Below are positions 1-7,409 of a stretch of 32,069 bases of DNA, piece after piece. The position numbers were made by a program, and so were the translations under genes. Each line of letters opens with the position of its first letter. The stretch's first letter is position 1. The notes below the pieces were generated by a model that worked only from the letters and a program-made list of their open reading frames with translations, did no database searches and had not been told where the DNA came from. This stretch comes from Aquiflexum lacus (GTDB lineage: Bacteria; Bacteroidota; Bacteroidia; Cytophagales; Cyclobacteriaceae), in the NCBI RefSeq assembly GCF_015476655.1, contig NZ_JABFHF010000045.1, forward strand, positions 1 to 32,069, given 5' to 3'.

Positions 1-280
1 CTTTGCCTTGTCACCTCGACGTCAGGAGAGGTCTGCAGCCCGCCTTGATGTCATTCCCTTTCTGTAAATGCCAAATTTTCTCCACTACCAATGACAGAAT
101 TCGGAGCAGCCGTCATGACGCAGGAAAGCCTGTCTCTATCCTTTCGGGGCATCTCCCGAGGTTCAGGAAATGATAAATTTGAACATAAATAGGACCTCTG
201 GAGATCCTTCGTGCCTCAGGATGACGGGAAACCTAATGTCAATCCTTTTCTGAACATGATTAAAATGTTAGGGACTCAAA
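1..280. other. intergenic, repeat-like non-coding DNA
   Basis: I see no convincing gene here. The stretch holds short motifs such as GAGATCCTTC followed by CAGGATGACGG, and AAAATGACGG. A similar pairing, GAGATTCTTC then CAGAATGACGG, appears around 28031-28105. That suggests a dispersed non-coding repeat family, but I cannot define its ends from two loose copies. Confidence 0.35.
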
Positions 281-299
281 ATGACGGCTCCCTCATTTA

Positions 300-334
300 T
301 TCTACCTTCCAAAATCTACCTTCTACCTTCCAAT
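300..334 (-). repeat. 7-bp-period array after the GIN gene
   Basis: Read on the minus strand, five heptads follow the TGA stop of the GIN lipoprotein gene after 5 nt: GAAGGTA, GAAGGTA, GATTTTG, GAAGGTA, GAATAAA. The loose consensus GAnnnTA recurs in arrays at 26811-26843 and 28170-28209, also just downstream of minus-strand stop codons. Confidence 0.6.
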
Positions 335-1039
335 TCAGTTCCTGTTCACCTTACCAAGTCCAGAGATTTTTTCGCTGATGACAGTGGGATTTCCGGTATA
401 ACTTACCAATCCAATCCCATCAACCCTGAGGCTAAGTTCATCCTCACAATGAACGGAAACAGCACCTATACCCGAACTTACCAAATTCACCTTTTGGGCT
501 ATGAATTTGGATGCATCAATATTGCCTATGCCCTCATTGACCAATTTAAATTCATTGGTCTCTCCTTTCAATTCCATGTTACCGACAAAATTTAACCTGG
601 ATTCTACAGATACAGCTTCTATTTCCAATTGAATATTTCCTACCCCATTTCCGGAAATCCGAAAATTATCCAAAGTCAGTGTCTCGCTGGTTCTAATATT
701 TCCGGCCCCCTCAAACTTAAGCTCTGTTAGATCGGCTATAGAAATATCTACCTGAACACTGTTATTCTTTAAAAAACCTCCCTGATCTTTTTCACTCAAA
801 GTCAATTCCAACAAATCCCCGGTCTGTTTGACCTTGAGTTTTTTCACCAACTTCTCGTCACCTATAATCTCCAAAGACTCTTGGTCATATTGGGAAATAT
901 TGACATTGAAGACCCCACTGAGCTTTAGCCTTTTGACACCCTCAATTTCTACGGTTTCACTATAATTGTTGAGGCCGACATTACAGGAAACAACAGTTCC
1001 CATTAAGAGCAATAGCGATAAAAAGGTTTTGATTTTCAT
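335..1039 (-). CDS. head GIN domain lipoprotein (DUF2807)
   Basis: This 234-residue protein is a probable lipoprotein. Residues 1-18 form a hydrophobic signal peptide ending VVSC, with Cys19 as the likely lipidation site. The body (about residues 25-234) is a repetitive beta-rich sequence with recurring G-N-I / G-V-G steps (VGNIQLEI, GIGNIDAS, GIGLVSYTG), which is the pattern of the putative autotransporter-adhesin-like head GIN domain common in Bacteroidota. The open frame runs further upstream into DNA that the divergent copper-binding gene uses; I chose the internal ATG at 1039 because it places the signal peptide at the N terminus. The domain is thought to fold as a beta helix, but its molecular role is unknown. 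It is transcribed divergently from the Cys-rich protein, with a 138-bp spacer, and ends next to a 7-bp-period array. Confidence 0.88.
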   Translation of the reverse strand: MKIKTFLSLLLLMGTVVSCNVGLNNYSETVEIEGVKRLKLSGVFNVNISQYDQESLEIIGDEKLVKKLKVKQTGDLLELTLSEKDQGGFLKNNSVQVDISIADLTELKFEGAGNIRTSETLTLDNFRISGNGVGNIQLEIEAVSVESRLNFVGNMELKGETNEFKLVNEGIGNIDASKFIAQKVNLVSSGIGAVSVHCEDELSLRVDGIGLVSYTGNPTVISEKISGLGKVNRN

Positions 1040-1177
1040 AAGAGATGTGGTTTTGTGAATTTTTCTTTTTAAAAGTATAAAATTCCATTGAATTAACACC
1101 CATTCTTTCCATGGAATGGTATTTGCACTTTTATAAACACAACTAAATTGATTTTTAACTTTAAACCATCTAATACT

Positions 1178-1501
1178 ATGAAACGTAACGAATTGATTAT
1201 CAAACTTCAGGAATGTGCCAATGCTTGTTTTCATTGTGCAGATGCATGCCTGCATGAAAAGGATGTGAGCCACATGAAAGATTGCATCCAAACAGATCAG
1301 GTCTGCGGTTCTGTATGCCTGACTACCAGTAAGATACTTTCCGGTAGTTTCAAAGAAGTCAATGACCTGATAAAATACTGTGCTAAAATCTGCGGAATCT
1401 GTGCTGAAGAATGTAGCAAACACAGCCACGACCATTGTCAGGCTTGTGCCAAAGCATGTGAAAGCTGCAAGGAAGCCTGTTTAGCTTATCTGAATAATTA
1501 A
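1178..1501 (+). CDS. four-helix bundle copper-binding protein (Csp/DUF326-like)
   Basis: A 107-residue protein with 16 cysteines, mostly in CxxxC and CxxC spacings along predicted helices (CANACFHCADAC near the N terminus, CAKICGICAEEC in the middle, CQACAKACESCKEAC at the end). This matches the cytosolic or exported copper-storage (Csp) / DUF326 family, in which Cys residues line the core of a four-helix bundle and bind many Cu(I) ions. There is no signal peptide when translation starts at ATG 1178, which suggests a cytosolic copper store or buffer. An upstream in-frame ATG at 1148 would add ten residues not typical of the family. The gene stands alone, with its own terminator immediately downstream. 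Confidence 0.9.
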   Translation: MKRNELIIKLQECANACFHCADACLHEKDVSHMKDCIQTDQVCGSVCLTTSKILSGSFKEVNDLIKYCAKICGICAEECSKHSHDHCQACAKACESCKEACLAYLNN

Positions 1502-1511
1502 ACCATAAATT

Positions 1512-1547
1512 AAAGCCTGATACTTAAAATGATCAGGCTTTTTTTTT
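1512..1547 (+). terminator. Rho-independent terminator of the Cys-rich gene
   Basis: AAAGCCTGAT at 1512-1521 pairs perfectly with ATCAGGCTTT at 1532-1541 across a 10-nt loop, followed by a run of T. It lies 10 nt after the stop codon. Confidence 0.9.
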
Positions 1548-1788
1548 AAATCTCACAAAACTTAAGCCATCCGTTTCCTCCCCTGACCGAAAAAAAAGTC
1601 CAAAATCTATTTTTTCCCCCTCCTTTCCACCTGAAAAAGAGTTTTCCTTTTACGTAAGCAGCAAGATCAAGCAATAAAAAAACTCACCTTAGAATTGAGC
1701 ATCAATCTGTGGGTAAGGTACACATGCAAGCGCACAAACAATTATTAACTTATCCTTTTTGTTAAATTTGAAAACAAAACATCAAATT
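1548..1788. promoter_or_regulatory. intergenic leader of the amidohydrolase
   Basis: No gene is seen here. TAAATTTG at 1763-1770 fits the Bacteroidota -7 consensus TAnnTTTG and lies 18 nt before the chosen ATG. I see no clear TTG at the expected -33 distance, so the promoter call is weak. Confidence 0.3.
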
Positions 1789-3132
1789 ATGTCCGATAAA
1801 GCCCTCAATAGAAGAAATTTTCTTTCCCAAACCATGGCCCTGACAGGTGCCGGTATTCTTGCCCCGTCATTTACATTTGGAAGTACTCCTGACCCCATAA
1901 AACCAAAAGGAGAAAGTTCCATGACAGTTTTCAAAAATGTCAGAATGGAAACAGGTTTTGTCAGGGACGAGATTGAGGTCATAGCGACGACAACAGCACT
2001 ATTTTCCATGGTAGTCGAAAATGGCAAAATCACCGAAATTCTACCAAACAGTTCAGACCCTTCAGCCATCGATGCCAAAGGTTTTCTGATGCTGCCTGCC
2101 ATGAAGGACATGCATATCCACTTGGACAAAACCTACTACGGCGGACCATGGAAAGCCCGGGAAAGCAAGTTCAGAACGGTCAAGGAGCTCATTGAACATG
2201 AAAAAGTGGTCATTCCAACGCTCTTACCCCATTCCACAGAAAGGGCTGAAAAGCTGATCCAACTCCTCCAATCCAAAGGGACGGATTATGCCCGTAGCCA
2301 TGTTAATATAGAACCCACTTCCCAACTCGATTCCCTTAAAAACCTTCAAAAAGCCCTGGAAAACAAAAAGGATTCCTTCGGTGCAGAACTTGTGGCCTTT
2401 CCCCAACATGGTATTTACTATTCGGGTTCTCAGGACCTGATGCGGGAAGCTGCGCAGATGGACATTGACTATATAGGAGGTGTGGATCCATTTTCTTTGG
2501 ATGGTCAGATCGAAAAAACCATGGATTTCACCGTGCAACTGGCTTTGGATTACAACAAAGGCTTGGACATCCACTTACACGAATCAGGTGAATCGGGTCT
2601 TAAAACAGTGCAATACCTGATCGCCAAAGTAAACGAAAACCCTGTCCTCAAAGGCAAAACCTACCTGAGTCACTGCTTTGTGATGGGGGCTTTGGATGAA
2701 AAAACACTAAGGACCACCTGTGAAGCCTTGGCACAAGCGGATATTGGAATCACCACGACTGTGCCAATTGGTTACAATGTGATGCCTATTCCGACCATGT
2801 TGGACCATGGCATCCGGGTCATGTCGGGTACAGATTGCGTGACCGACCATTGGCAACCCTTTGGCACCGGCAGCATGCTGGATAAAGCCAAGAATATGGC
2901 CGAGCTTTACCGATACAACCACGAATATGGACTTTCCAGATGCCTGGGCATCGGCACCAAAGGAATTACTCCCTTAGACAAGAAAGGCAATCAGGTCTGG
3001 CCAAAAGTAGGCGATGAAGCAAGTTTCAACTTGTTAGATGCCTCCTGTTCTGCGGAAGCCGTGGCAAGGTTATCACCTGTCATGCAATTGTATCACTATG
3101 GAAAATTGGTATTTGAAAATGAGCATTGTTAA
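1789..3132 (+). CDS. Tat-exported amidohydrolase, cytosine-deaminase-like
   Basis: A 447-residue metal-dependent hydrolase of the amidohydrolase superfamily. From ATG 1789 it begins with a twin-arginine signal (RRNFLSQ followed by a hydrophobic stretch), so it is probably exported folded through Tat. Metal-site motifs appear in order: HIHLDK (first strand HxH), DIHLHESGE (third strand His), LSHCF (fourth His) and SGTDCVTDHW (final Asp). The segment after the Asp, with GTGSMLDKA, resembles the CodA-type GHDDxxDPW...GTANML region, so cytosine deaminase and related N-heterocycle deaminases are the nearest family. The substrate cannot be read from sequence. The track-length start at 1759 would place ten extra residues before the Tat signal and is less likely. 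The stop is only 5 nt before the vsr 5' fragment that opens the island. Confidence 0.88.
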   Translation: MSDKALNRRNFLSQTMALTGAGILAPSFTFGSTPDPIKPKGESSMTVFKNVRMETGFVRDEIEVIATTTALFSMVVENGKITEILPNSSDPSAIDAKGFLMLPAMKDMHIHLDKTYYGGPWKARESKFRTVKELIEHEKVVIPTLLPHSTERAEKLIQLLQSKGTDYARSHVNIEPTSQLDSLKNLQKALENKKDSFGAELVAFPQHGIYYSGSQDLMREAAQMDIDYIGGVDPFSLDGQIEKTMDFTVQLALDYNKGLDIHLHESGESGLKTVQYLIAKVNENPVLKGKTYLSHCFVMGALDEKTLRTTCEALAQADIGITTTVPIGYNVMPIPTMLDHGIRVMSGTDCVTDHWQPFGTGSMLDKAKNMAELYRYNHEYGLSRCLGIGTKGITPLDKKGNQVWPKVGDEASFNLLDASCSAEAVARLSPVMQLYHYGKLVFENEHC

Positions 3133-3137
3133 AGTCC

Positions 3138-3287
3138 ATGCCCAAAAAGTCTAAATCTTCCACCATCAAACCCTATCCCGAACCGAAAATCTCTGTGCCC
3201 AGGTTTTCGGAGGAAGCAGGTTTTTACACCACCCCGCAGCGGTCTTTCAACATGTCCCGAATTAAGGGCAAAAATACCAAACCATAA
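3138..3287 (+). pseudogene. vsr: vsr 5' fragment (copy 1 of 3)
   Basis: This 49-codon open stretch repeats the first 49 codons of the intact vsr at 5184 with about seven base differences, then hits TAA where the intact gene has GAA. Similarity fades within about 15 nt after that. It therefore encodes only the N-terminal extension and the start of the Vsr domain (SFNMSRIKGKNTKP), without any catalytic residue. It lies between the amidohydrolase and the abiE promoter and marks the left edge of the island. A short peptide could still be made, but I treat it as a truncated remnant left by a recombination or insertion event. Confidence 0.88.
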
Positions 3288-3302
3288 AAGTTGTTCAACT
3301 TA

Positions 3303-3335
3303 AGTTTAAATTTATTAACATATTGGTATCTATAG
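3303..3335 (+). repeat. abiE promoter direct repeat, copy 1
   Basis: The sequence AGTTTAAAT..ATT...ATATTGGTA.CTAT.G at 3303-3335 recurs at 3375-3406 with few changes. Two long matching boxes around a -7-like element suggest operator sites for the AbiEi antitoxin, whose relatives repress their own promoter by binding repeated sequences. Confidence 0.6.
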
Positions 3336-3362
3336 TACTCTTATTATATTTTTTTTAAACCT

Positions 3363-3370
3363 TATTTTTG
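3363..3370 (+). promoter_or_regulatory. -7 box of the abiE operon
   Basis: TATTTTTG fits the Bacteroidota -7 consensus TAnnTTTG. It lies between the two direct repeats and 32 nt before the abiEi ATG, so bound repressor at the second repeat would cover the likely transcription start. No good -33 TTG is seen at the ideal distance. Confidence 0.4.
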
Positions 3371-3374
3371 ATTG

Positions 3375-3406
3375 AGTTTAAATAAATTCATATATTGGTA
3401 CTATGG
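3375..3406 (+). repeat. abiE promoter direct repeat, copy 2 (covers start codon)
   Basis: Second copy of the 3303-3335 box, 72 bp downstream. Its last bases include the abiEi start codon at 3403-3405. The placement suits autorepression of transcription or of translation start. Confidence 0.6.
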
Positions 3407-4185
3407 ATAACGATAACCGATCTAAAATAAACAAGCTGCTTAGCTCTAATCCTTCTGGGATAGTTTTTACAAGCAGTTGGCTGACTGATCAAGGATATAG
3501 TCTAGACCTTCAAAAGAGATACAGAAAAAGCCATTGGTTTGAGTCCATTGGATCAGGGGCAATGATTAGAGCAGAGGATAATGTAGGCTTTGAGGGTGCG
3601 ATTTTCGCTATGCAAAACCAATTGAACACCACCTTTCACCCAGGCGGACTTACAGCATTATCTATGTTGGGCAAAACACATTATTTAGAACTGGGGTCAT
3701 CAAAAGTTTTTCTTTTTGCCTTAGCCAAAGAGCATTTACCTACTTGGTTTCATCAATATGATTGGGGATTAGATTTTTCGGTCTCATTGACGGATTTCCT
3801 TCCTCCCAATATTGGTCTTGTAGAATTTGAGGTCAAAAATTTCAAAATAAAAATATCAGGTCAAGCCCGTGCAATGTTTGAATGTTTGTATCTCAGCCCC
3901 AAAGAAAATTCATTGTTAGCGTGTTTTGAACTTATGGAGGGATTGAACAACCTTAGGCCTAAAACTGTGCAGGAACTTTTGGAGTGCTGTAAATCTGTCA
4001 AAGTGAAAAGACTCTTTTTATACCTTGCGGAAAAAGCCGGGCATTCTTGGTTAAGCTATATTAAATTTGATGAAATTGATCTTGGAAAGGGTAAAAGAAG
4101 TTTGGTAAAAAACGGCAAGTATATCCCCAAATACCAAATAACTGTTCCCAAAGAATTAGAAGAAGATGATCAGGGAGAAATTTAG
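3403..4185 (+). CDS. AbiEi-family antitoxin (type IV toxin-antitoxin)
   Basis: A 260-residue protein with the layout of AbiEi antitoxins. An N-terminal winged-helix part (about 1-85; FTSSWLTDQGYS.. and RYRKSHWFESIGSGAMIR) is followed by an AbiEi C-terminal domain (about 90-240; HPGGLTALSMLGKTHYLE and VKNFKIKISGQARAMFECL). In studied AbiE systems this protein represses the operon promoter and neutralises the nucleotidyltransferase toxin AbiEii without stable complex formation. The downstream toxin gene overlaps it by 20 nt in another frame, the usual coupled arrangement. Direct repeats flanking the -7 box support autoregulation. The pair sits between vsr copies 1 and 2, which suggests it entered as a cassette. 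Confidence 0.9.
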   Translation: MDNDNRSKINKLLSSNPSGIVFTSSWLTDQGYSLDLQKRYRKSHWFESIGSGAMIRAEDNVGFEGAIFAMQNQLNTTFHPGGLTALSMLGKTHYLELGSSKVFLFALAKEHLPTWFHQYDWGLDFSVSLTDFLPPNIGLVEFEVKNFKIKISGQARAMFECLYLSPKENSLLACFELMEGLNNLRPKTVQELLECCKSVKVKRLFLYLAEKAGHSWLSYIKFDEIDLGKGKRSLVKNGKYIPKYQITVPKELEEDDQGEI

Positions 4186-5071
4186 AAATCAAGTAAATCT
4201 CCTTCTGGCTATAATTCCGGAGGTAGGAAAAGAGAAATGCTTTGCACTGCATGGAGGAACAGCTATAAATTTGTTTTTGAGAAATATGCCACGACTTTCG
4301 GTCGATATAGACCTCACTTATGTGCCCATTGAGGATAGAGAGGTGTCAGTCAGAAAAATCAACGAAGCTCTTTTAAGAATAAAATCAAATATCGAGTCCG
4401 TAGTGCCGAAAGTTTCAGTGACCCATTTACCTTTAGCATTAAAGCTTTTGATATCGACAAAAAATGCCATCGTAAAATTGGAAGTGAACCAGATAAAAAG
4501 AGGCATTTATGGATCAACATTCAAAGGAATTTTATGCGAAACAGCACAAAATGAATTTGATATTTTTTGTACAATACCTATAGTGCCGATTGGTCAGGTT
4601 TATGGGGGAAAGATTTGTGCTGCATTAGCAAGACAACATCCCCGAGATCTATTCGACATCAAATTTCTGTTAAATACCGAAGGCTTTTCTGAAGAAATCA
4701 AAAAGGGCTTTCTATTTGGACTTCTTGGAGGGAACAAACCATTTCATGAAATTATTTCTCCCAATCTCATGAACCAGCGTTCAGCATTGGAAAAACAATT
4801 TATGGGTATGACTACGGAACAATTTACATATAAGGATTTTGAGGAAACTCGTAGCCTCTTAATTGCTACTATTCATGAAAAATTAACGGAATATGATAAA
4901 CAATTTCTTCTAAGTATACAACGATTAGAGCCAGACTGGTCCATTTATTCTTTTCAAGATTTCCCGGCAGTTAAATGGAGGTTAATGAATCTCAATACGT
5001 TAATGGAAAATGATGAGAAAAAATATAAAGATCATTATGATACACTTTCGCAGCTACTATTTCAGAAATGA
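4166..5071 (+). CDS. AbiEii/AbiGii-family nucleotidyltransferase toxin
   Basis: A 301-residue nucleotidyltransferase of the AbiEii (DUF1814) family. The catalytic signature is present: GGTAIN at residues 30-35 and RLSVDIDL with Asp47 and Asp49 as the metal-binding pair. Further along, GKICAALARQHPRDLFDIKFLL carries the conserved K...R.xPRDLxD segment. Family members transfer nucleotides to RNA targets such as tRNA and cause growth arrest during phage infection; the target here is unknown. All recognisable catalytic residues are present, so the toxin looks functional. The start overlaps the antitoxin gene by 20 nt. The sequence just after the stop holds a fic-promoter-like segment and then the intact vsr. 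Confidence 0.92.
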   Translation: MIREKFRNQVNLLLAIIPEVGKEKCFALHGGTAINLFLRNMPRLSVDIDLTYVPIEDREVSVRKINEALLRIKSNIESVVPKVSVTHLPLALKLLISTKNAIVKLEVNQIKRGIYGSTFKGILCETAQNEFDIFCTIPIVPIGQVYGGKICAALARQHPRDLFDIKFLLNTEGFSEEIKKGFLFGLLGGNKPFHEIISPNLMNQRSALEKQFMGMTTEQFTYKDFEETRSLLIATIHEKLTEYDKQFLLSIQRLEPDWSIYSFQDFPAVKWRLMNLNTLMENDEKKYKDHYDTLSQLLFQK

Positions 5072-5110
5072 TAACTTACTTAAGTAAGAGTAAGAAAACT
5101 AAAGAATCTC

Positions 5111-5162
5111 GTGGACATTTAGTGGGGATATGTCCATTTTTATTTAGAAAACTGGACATATT
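5111..5162. repeat. fic-promoter-like segment upstream of intact vsr
   Basis: GTGGACAT...ATATGTCCATTTTT...CTGGACATAT repeats, at roughly 80 percent identity by eye, the segment 6859-6908 upstream of the fic gene. It contains the inverted repeat GGACAT/ATGTCC and a second GGACATAT. No fic gene is adjacent here, so it looks like an orphan copy of that operator region. Confidence 0.65.
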
Positions 5163-5183
5163 AGATTCACCTTCTTCAAAGCC

Positions 5184-5672
5184 ATGCCCAAAAAGTCAAA
5201 ACCTGCCACCATCAAACCCTATCCCGAACCAAAAATCTCTGTGCCCAGGTTTTCGGAGGAAGCAGGTTTTTACACCACCCCGCAGCGGTCTTTCAACATG
5301 TCCCGAATCAAGGGCAAAAACACCAAACCGGAAAAACTGCTCAAAAAAGCCCTTTGGCATGCAGGCATCCGGTACAAAAGCAACAAACGAAAACTCCCCG
5401 GAAAACCTGACATCAGCTTTATCAAATACAGGTTGGTGATCTTTATAGATGGGTCATTCTGGCATGGGCATGATTGGGAAAACCGCCAATCAACCATCAA
5501 ATCCAACCGGGACTTCTGGATTCCGAAGATTGAGAGGAATATGCAAAGAGACCGGGAGGTCAACCATTACTATCAATCCAAAGGTTGGACCGTGCTGCGC
5601 TTTTGGGATTTTGAGGTGAAGCAGGAGTTGGGGAGCTGTGTGAAGCGGGTGGTGGATGAATTAAGTAAATGA
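5184..5672 (+). CDS. vsr: very short patch repair endonuclease (intact copy 2 of 3)
   Basis: A 162-residue Vsr endonuclease. It nicks 5' of the T in T:G mismatches that arise when 5-methylcytosine deaminates, and so usually accompanies a C5 methyltransferase. Family motifs are all present: SFNMSRIKGKNTKPE (38-50), LPGKPDISF (71-79), the active-site segment FIDGSFWHGHDW with Asp89, His94 and His96, FWIPKIERNMQRD (111-123) and GWTVLRFWDFEV (134-145). Compared with typical enzymes of about 135-155 residues it has a short N-terminal extension (1-35), shared with the fragment at 3138. The possible partners in the window are the methyltransferase at 22435-24114 or the stub at 10640-10813; neither is adjacent. 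It converges with fic, 15 nt between stops. Confidence 0.95.
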   Translation: MPKKSKPATIKPYPEPKISVPRFSEEAGFYTTPQRSFNMSRIKGKNTKPEKLLKKALWHAGIRYKSNKRKLPGKPDISFIKYRLVIFIDGSFWHGHDWENRQSTIKSNRDFWIPKIERNMQRDREVNHYYQSKGWTVLRFWDFEVKQELGSCVKRVVDELSK

Positions 5673-5687
5673 ATAATAGGATCGACC

Positions 5688-6797
5688 TTATCCCTCTAGA
5701 ATTTTAACCAAGTCGCTATTGATATAATAGACCTCCCTACCATCCTTGATTTGAACCAATATTCCAGCTTCTACCAGTTCACTAAAGTATTTGTTCAGTG
5801 TTGTTCTAGATGATATTTGCAGAAGGTCGCCAACCAGTTTTGGTTTGATATAGGGCTGGCTGAACAACAATTCATTAACTTCCTTATTATACCACTTGAT
5901 GGTTTTTTTTCCATATTCAAGAGTAGATTCCATTTGATCCAATATACTTATTATTAGCCGATTGGTAAGTTGAGCTGTTTGTTCCACCGCATCTAACATG
6001 TAAAGGATCCATGGTTTCCATTTACCGGCCTGGGTTACCCCGGCAAGGTGGTGGTAATAATCGTCTTTATGGACAATGATGTATTTGGAAAGATATAGAA
6101 TCGGTTGATTCAGTAGTCCTTTTTTGACAAGGTACAATAAGTTCAGAATTCGCCCTGCACGCCCATTCCCGTCAGGAAATGGATGGATAGCCTCAAACTG
6201 GTAATGGGATATACACATTTTTAGGAGTGGATCCGTATCTGCATCTACAGTATCATTTAAATAATCCAGAAGGTTATCCATCAAATTTTCTACAATACCA
6301 AGACCTCTTGGTGGGGTATAGATTATTTCTCCGGCCCTAAATTCACTTTGGCCCCTTCTGATTACTGTCAATGAATGTGGGGGACGTATTCCACCTGAGG
6401 TGTTTTTGATCTGCCTAAAAATTGCAACGATTCCATCCAAATCAATGGCTGCTTTTTCTTGGATACGTCGATATCCTTCCCACAGTGATTCCCGGTACCG
6501 CAACACCTCCTTAGTGGAGGGACTGGCATGTCCTTCCTGTATAGTATCCGATACAGCTTTATATAGTTCATCCTCGGTAGTAAAGATATTCTCAATCTCG
6601 GAGGATGCCTTTGCCTCTTGGAGGGATATTGTATTAACAAGCATATATGGGTTTGGTAGTCTTTGGACATTGCCATCAACAGAAGCCAATGCCCTAGAGG
6701 AACTGACAAGTTTTTTTAGAATATCCACATCTTCTGCTATACCTATTGGGGGTAGAAGCGGGAGTCTGTTAAAGGGTTGTGTTCTGTCGTAAACCAT
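5688..6797 (-). CDS. fic: class II Fic protein (AMPylase-type) with winged helix
   Basis: A 369-residue Fic enzyme. Residues 1-85 form the Fic_N region and contain the inhibitory motif SSEIEN (65-70, matching S/TxxxE-G/N), which makes this a class II, self-inhibited Fic. The Fic core carries HPFPDGNGRAGR at 205-216, an intact HxFxxGNGRxxR motif, so adenylylation of a target protein is the expected reaction. Residues about 300-365 look like a winged helix (LLQISSRTTLNKYFSELVEAGIL), which could bind DNA and autoregulate. The upstream region holds repeated GGACATAT/ATGTCCAT boxes that fit such an operator. It lies between vsr copies 2 and 3 on the opposite strand. The target protein is unknown. 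Confidence 0.94.
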   Translation of the reverse strand: MVYDRTQPFNRLPLLPPIGIAEDVDILKKLVSSSRALASVDGNVQRLPNPYMLVNTISLQEAKASSEIENIFTTEDELYKAVSDTIQEGHASPSTKEVLRYRESLWEGYRRIQEKAAIDLDGIVAIFRQIKNTSGGIRPPHSLTVIRRGQSEFRAGEIIYTPPRGLGIVENLMDNLLDYLNDTVDADTDPLLKMCISHYQFEAIHPFPDGNGRAGRILNLLYLVKKGLLNQPILYLSKYIIVHKDDYYHHLAGVTQAGKWKPWILYMLDAVEQTAQLTNRLIISILDQMESTLEYGKKTIKWYNKEVNELLFSQPYIKPKLVGDLLQISSRTTLNKYFSELVEAGILVQIKDGREVYYINSDLVKILEG

Positions 6798-6858
6798 AGC
6801 TTAAATATGTCCAGAAAAGACGCTTTTATTGAACACGTCTGCAATATAGCCATACTTG

Positions 6859-6926
6859 GTGGACATATATTGGCTATATGTCCATTTTTTTTGATAAAAT
6901 GGACATATCGGGTTTTTGTGTCCATT
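6859..6926 (-). promoter_or_regulatory. fic operator region with GGACATAT repeats
   Basis: GGACATAT at 6861 with ATATGTCC ending at 6883 form an inverted repeat. A further GGACATAT at 6901 and TGTCCATT at 6919 follow. Spacing places the block about 60-130 nt before the fic start. A close copy without fic occurs at 5111-5162. Confidence 0.55.
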
Positions 6927-6933
6927 TTAATGA

Positions 6934-7136
6934 AAGCCTGATATATCAAATACAAGATGGTGATCTTTATAGATGGAGCATTCTGGATTCCGAAGATCGA
7001 GCGGAATAGGCAAAGAGACCGGGAAATCAACCACTATTACCAATCCAAAGGCTGGACAGTGCTGCGTTTTTGGGATTTTGAGGTGACGGGGGAGTTGGGG
7101 AGCTGTGTGAAGCGGGTGGTGGATAACTTACCTTAA
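6934..7136 (+). pseudogene. vsr: vsr 3' fragment with internal deletion (copy 3 of 3)
   Basis: This matches the second half of the intact vsr (from about 5403 to the stop) at roughly 90 percent identity by eye, but has no 5' half. It also lacks 57 nt (19 codons): in the intact gene that block is bounded by two TTCTGG hexamers, and only one remains here, the signature of a slippage or recombination deletion between short direct repeats. The loss is in frame but removes the catalytic HGH segment, so the product could not be active. A second small gap sits near 6941. The fragment ends with its own TAA at 7134-7136. Confidence 0.88.
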
Positions 7137-7168
7137 AAAAATGGCCCCAAGATCATTTCTTGAGGCCA
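7135..7168 (-). terminator. Rho-independent terminator of the three-gene operon
   Basis: TGGCC.CAAGA at 7142-7152 pairs with TCTTG.GGCCA at 7158-7168 (ten base pairs, one mismatch). On the minus strand it is followed by seven T (A-run at 7135-7141). It lies just after the stop of the last gene at 7181. Confidence 0.8.
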
Positions 7169-7180
7169 ATATATTATCAA

Positions 7181-7381
7181 TCAACTATACCAATATTTTC
7201 CAGGTCGGATATATTGATGGATTGTACTTCCGGTCACCTTTTCTTCATCCCAATCCTTCTTAGGGAAATTTACCTGCATTTCCCTGTCCCACCAAATGGT
7301 TAGTGGCCAACCTGCATTTGGGCCAAGTAGGCTCATGATTTTTTTGTCTTTCAGCAATAGTGTGATGGTTATTTCTTCCAT
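7181..7381 (-). CDS. hypothetical protein, 66 aa
   Basis: I do not recognise this small protein. It has an N-terminal beta-like stretch (MEEITITLLL), a Trp-rich middle (GWPLTIWWDREMQVNF) and a Lys/Asp-rich linker, with no signal peptide or membrane helix. It is the last gene of a minus-strand run: 28 nt separate it from the upstream gene and a terminator follows it, so co-transcription with the two unknown genes upstream is likely. The size and position would suit a small accessory or immunity-type protein, but that is only a guess from layout. Confidence 0.6.
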   Translation of the reverse strand: MEEITITLLLKDKKIMSLLGPNAGWPLTIWWDREMQVNFPKKDWDEEKVTGSTIHQYIRPGKYWYS

Positions 7382-7409
7382 GGTTTTAAGATTTAGTGTG
7401 AAACATTTA

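Noticed and set aside
281-595. Plus-strand frame of 104 codons overlapping the GIN gene
   Set aside because: It is antisense to a clearly coding lipoprotein gene and has no protein-like features.
1040-1435. N-terminal extension of the GIN protein to 1435
   Set aside because: It is antisense to the Cys-rich gene and would bury the lipoprotein signal peptide in the middle of the protein.
5068-5439. Frame of 123 codons starting before vsr
   Set aside because: It reads vsr in the wrong frame; the Ser/Pro/Lys-rich product is typical of a shadow frame.
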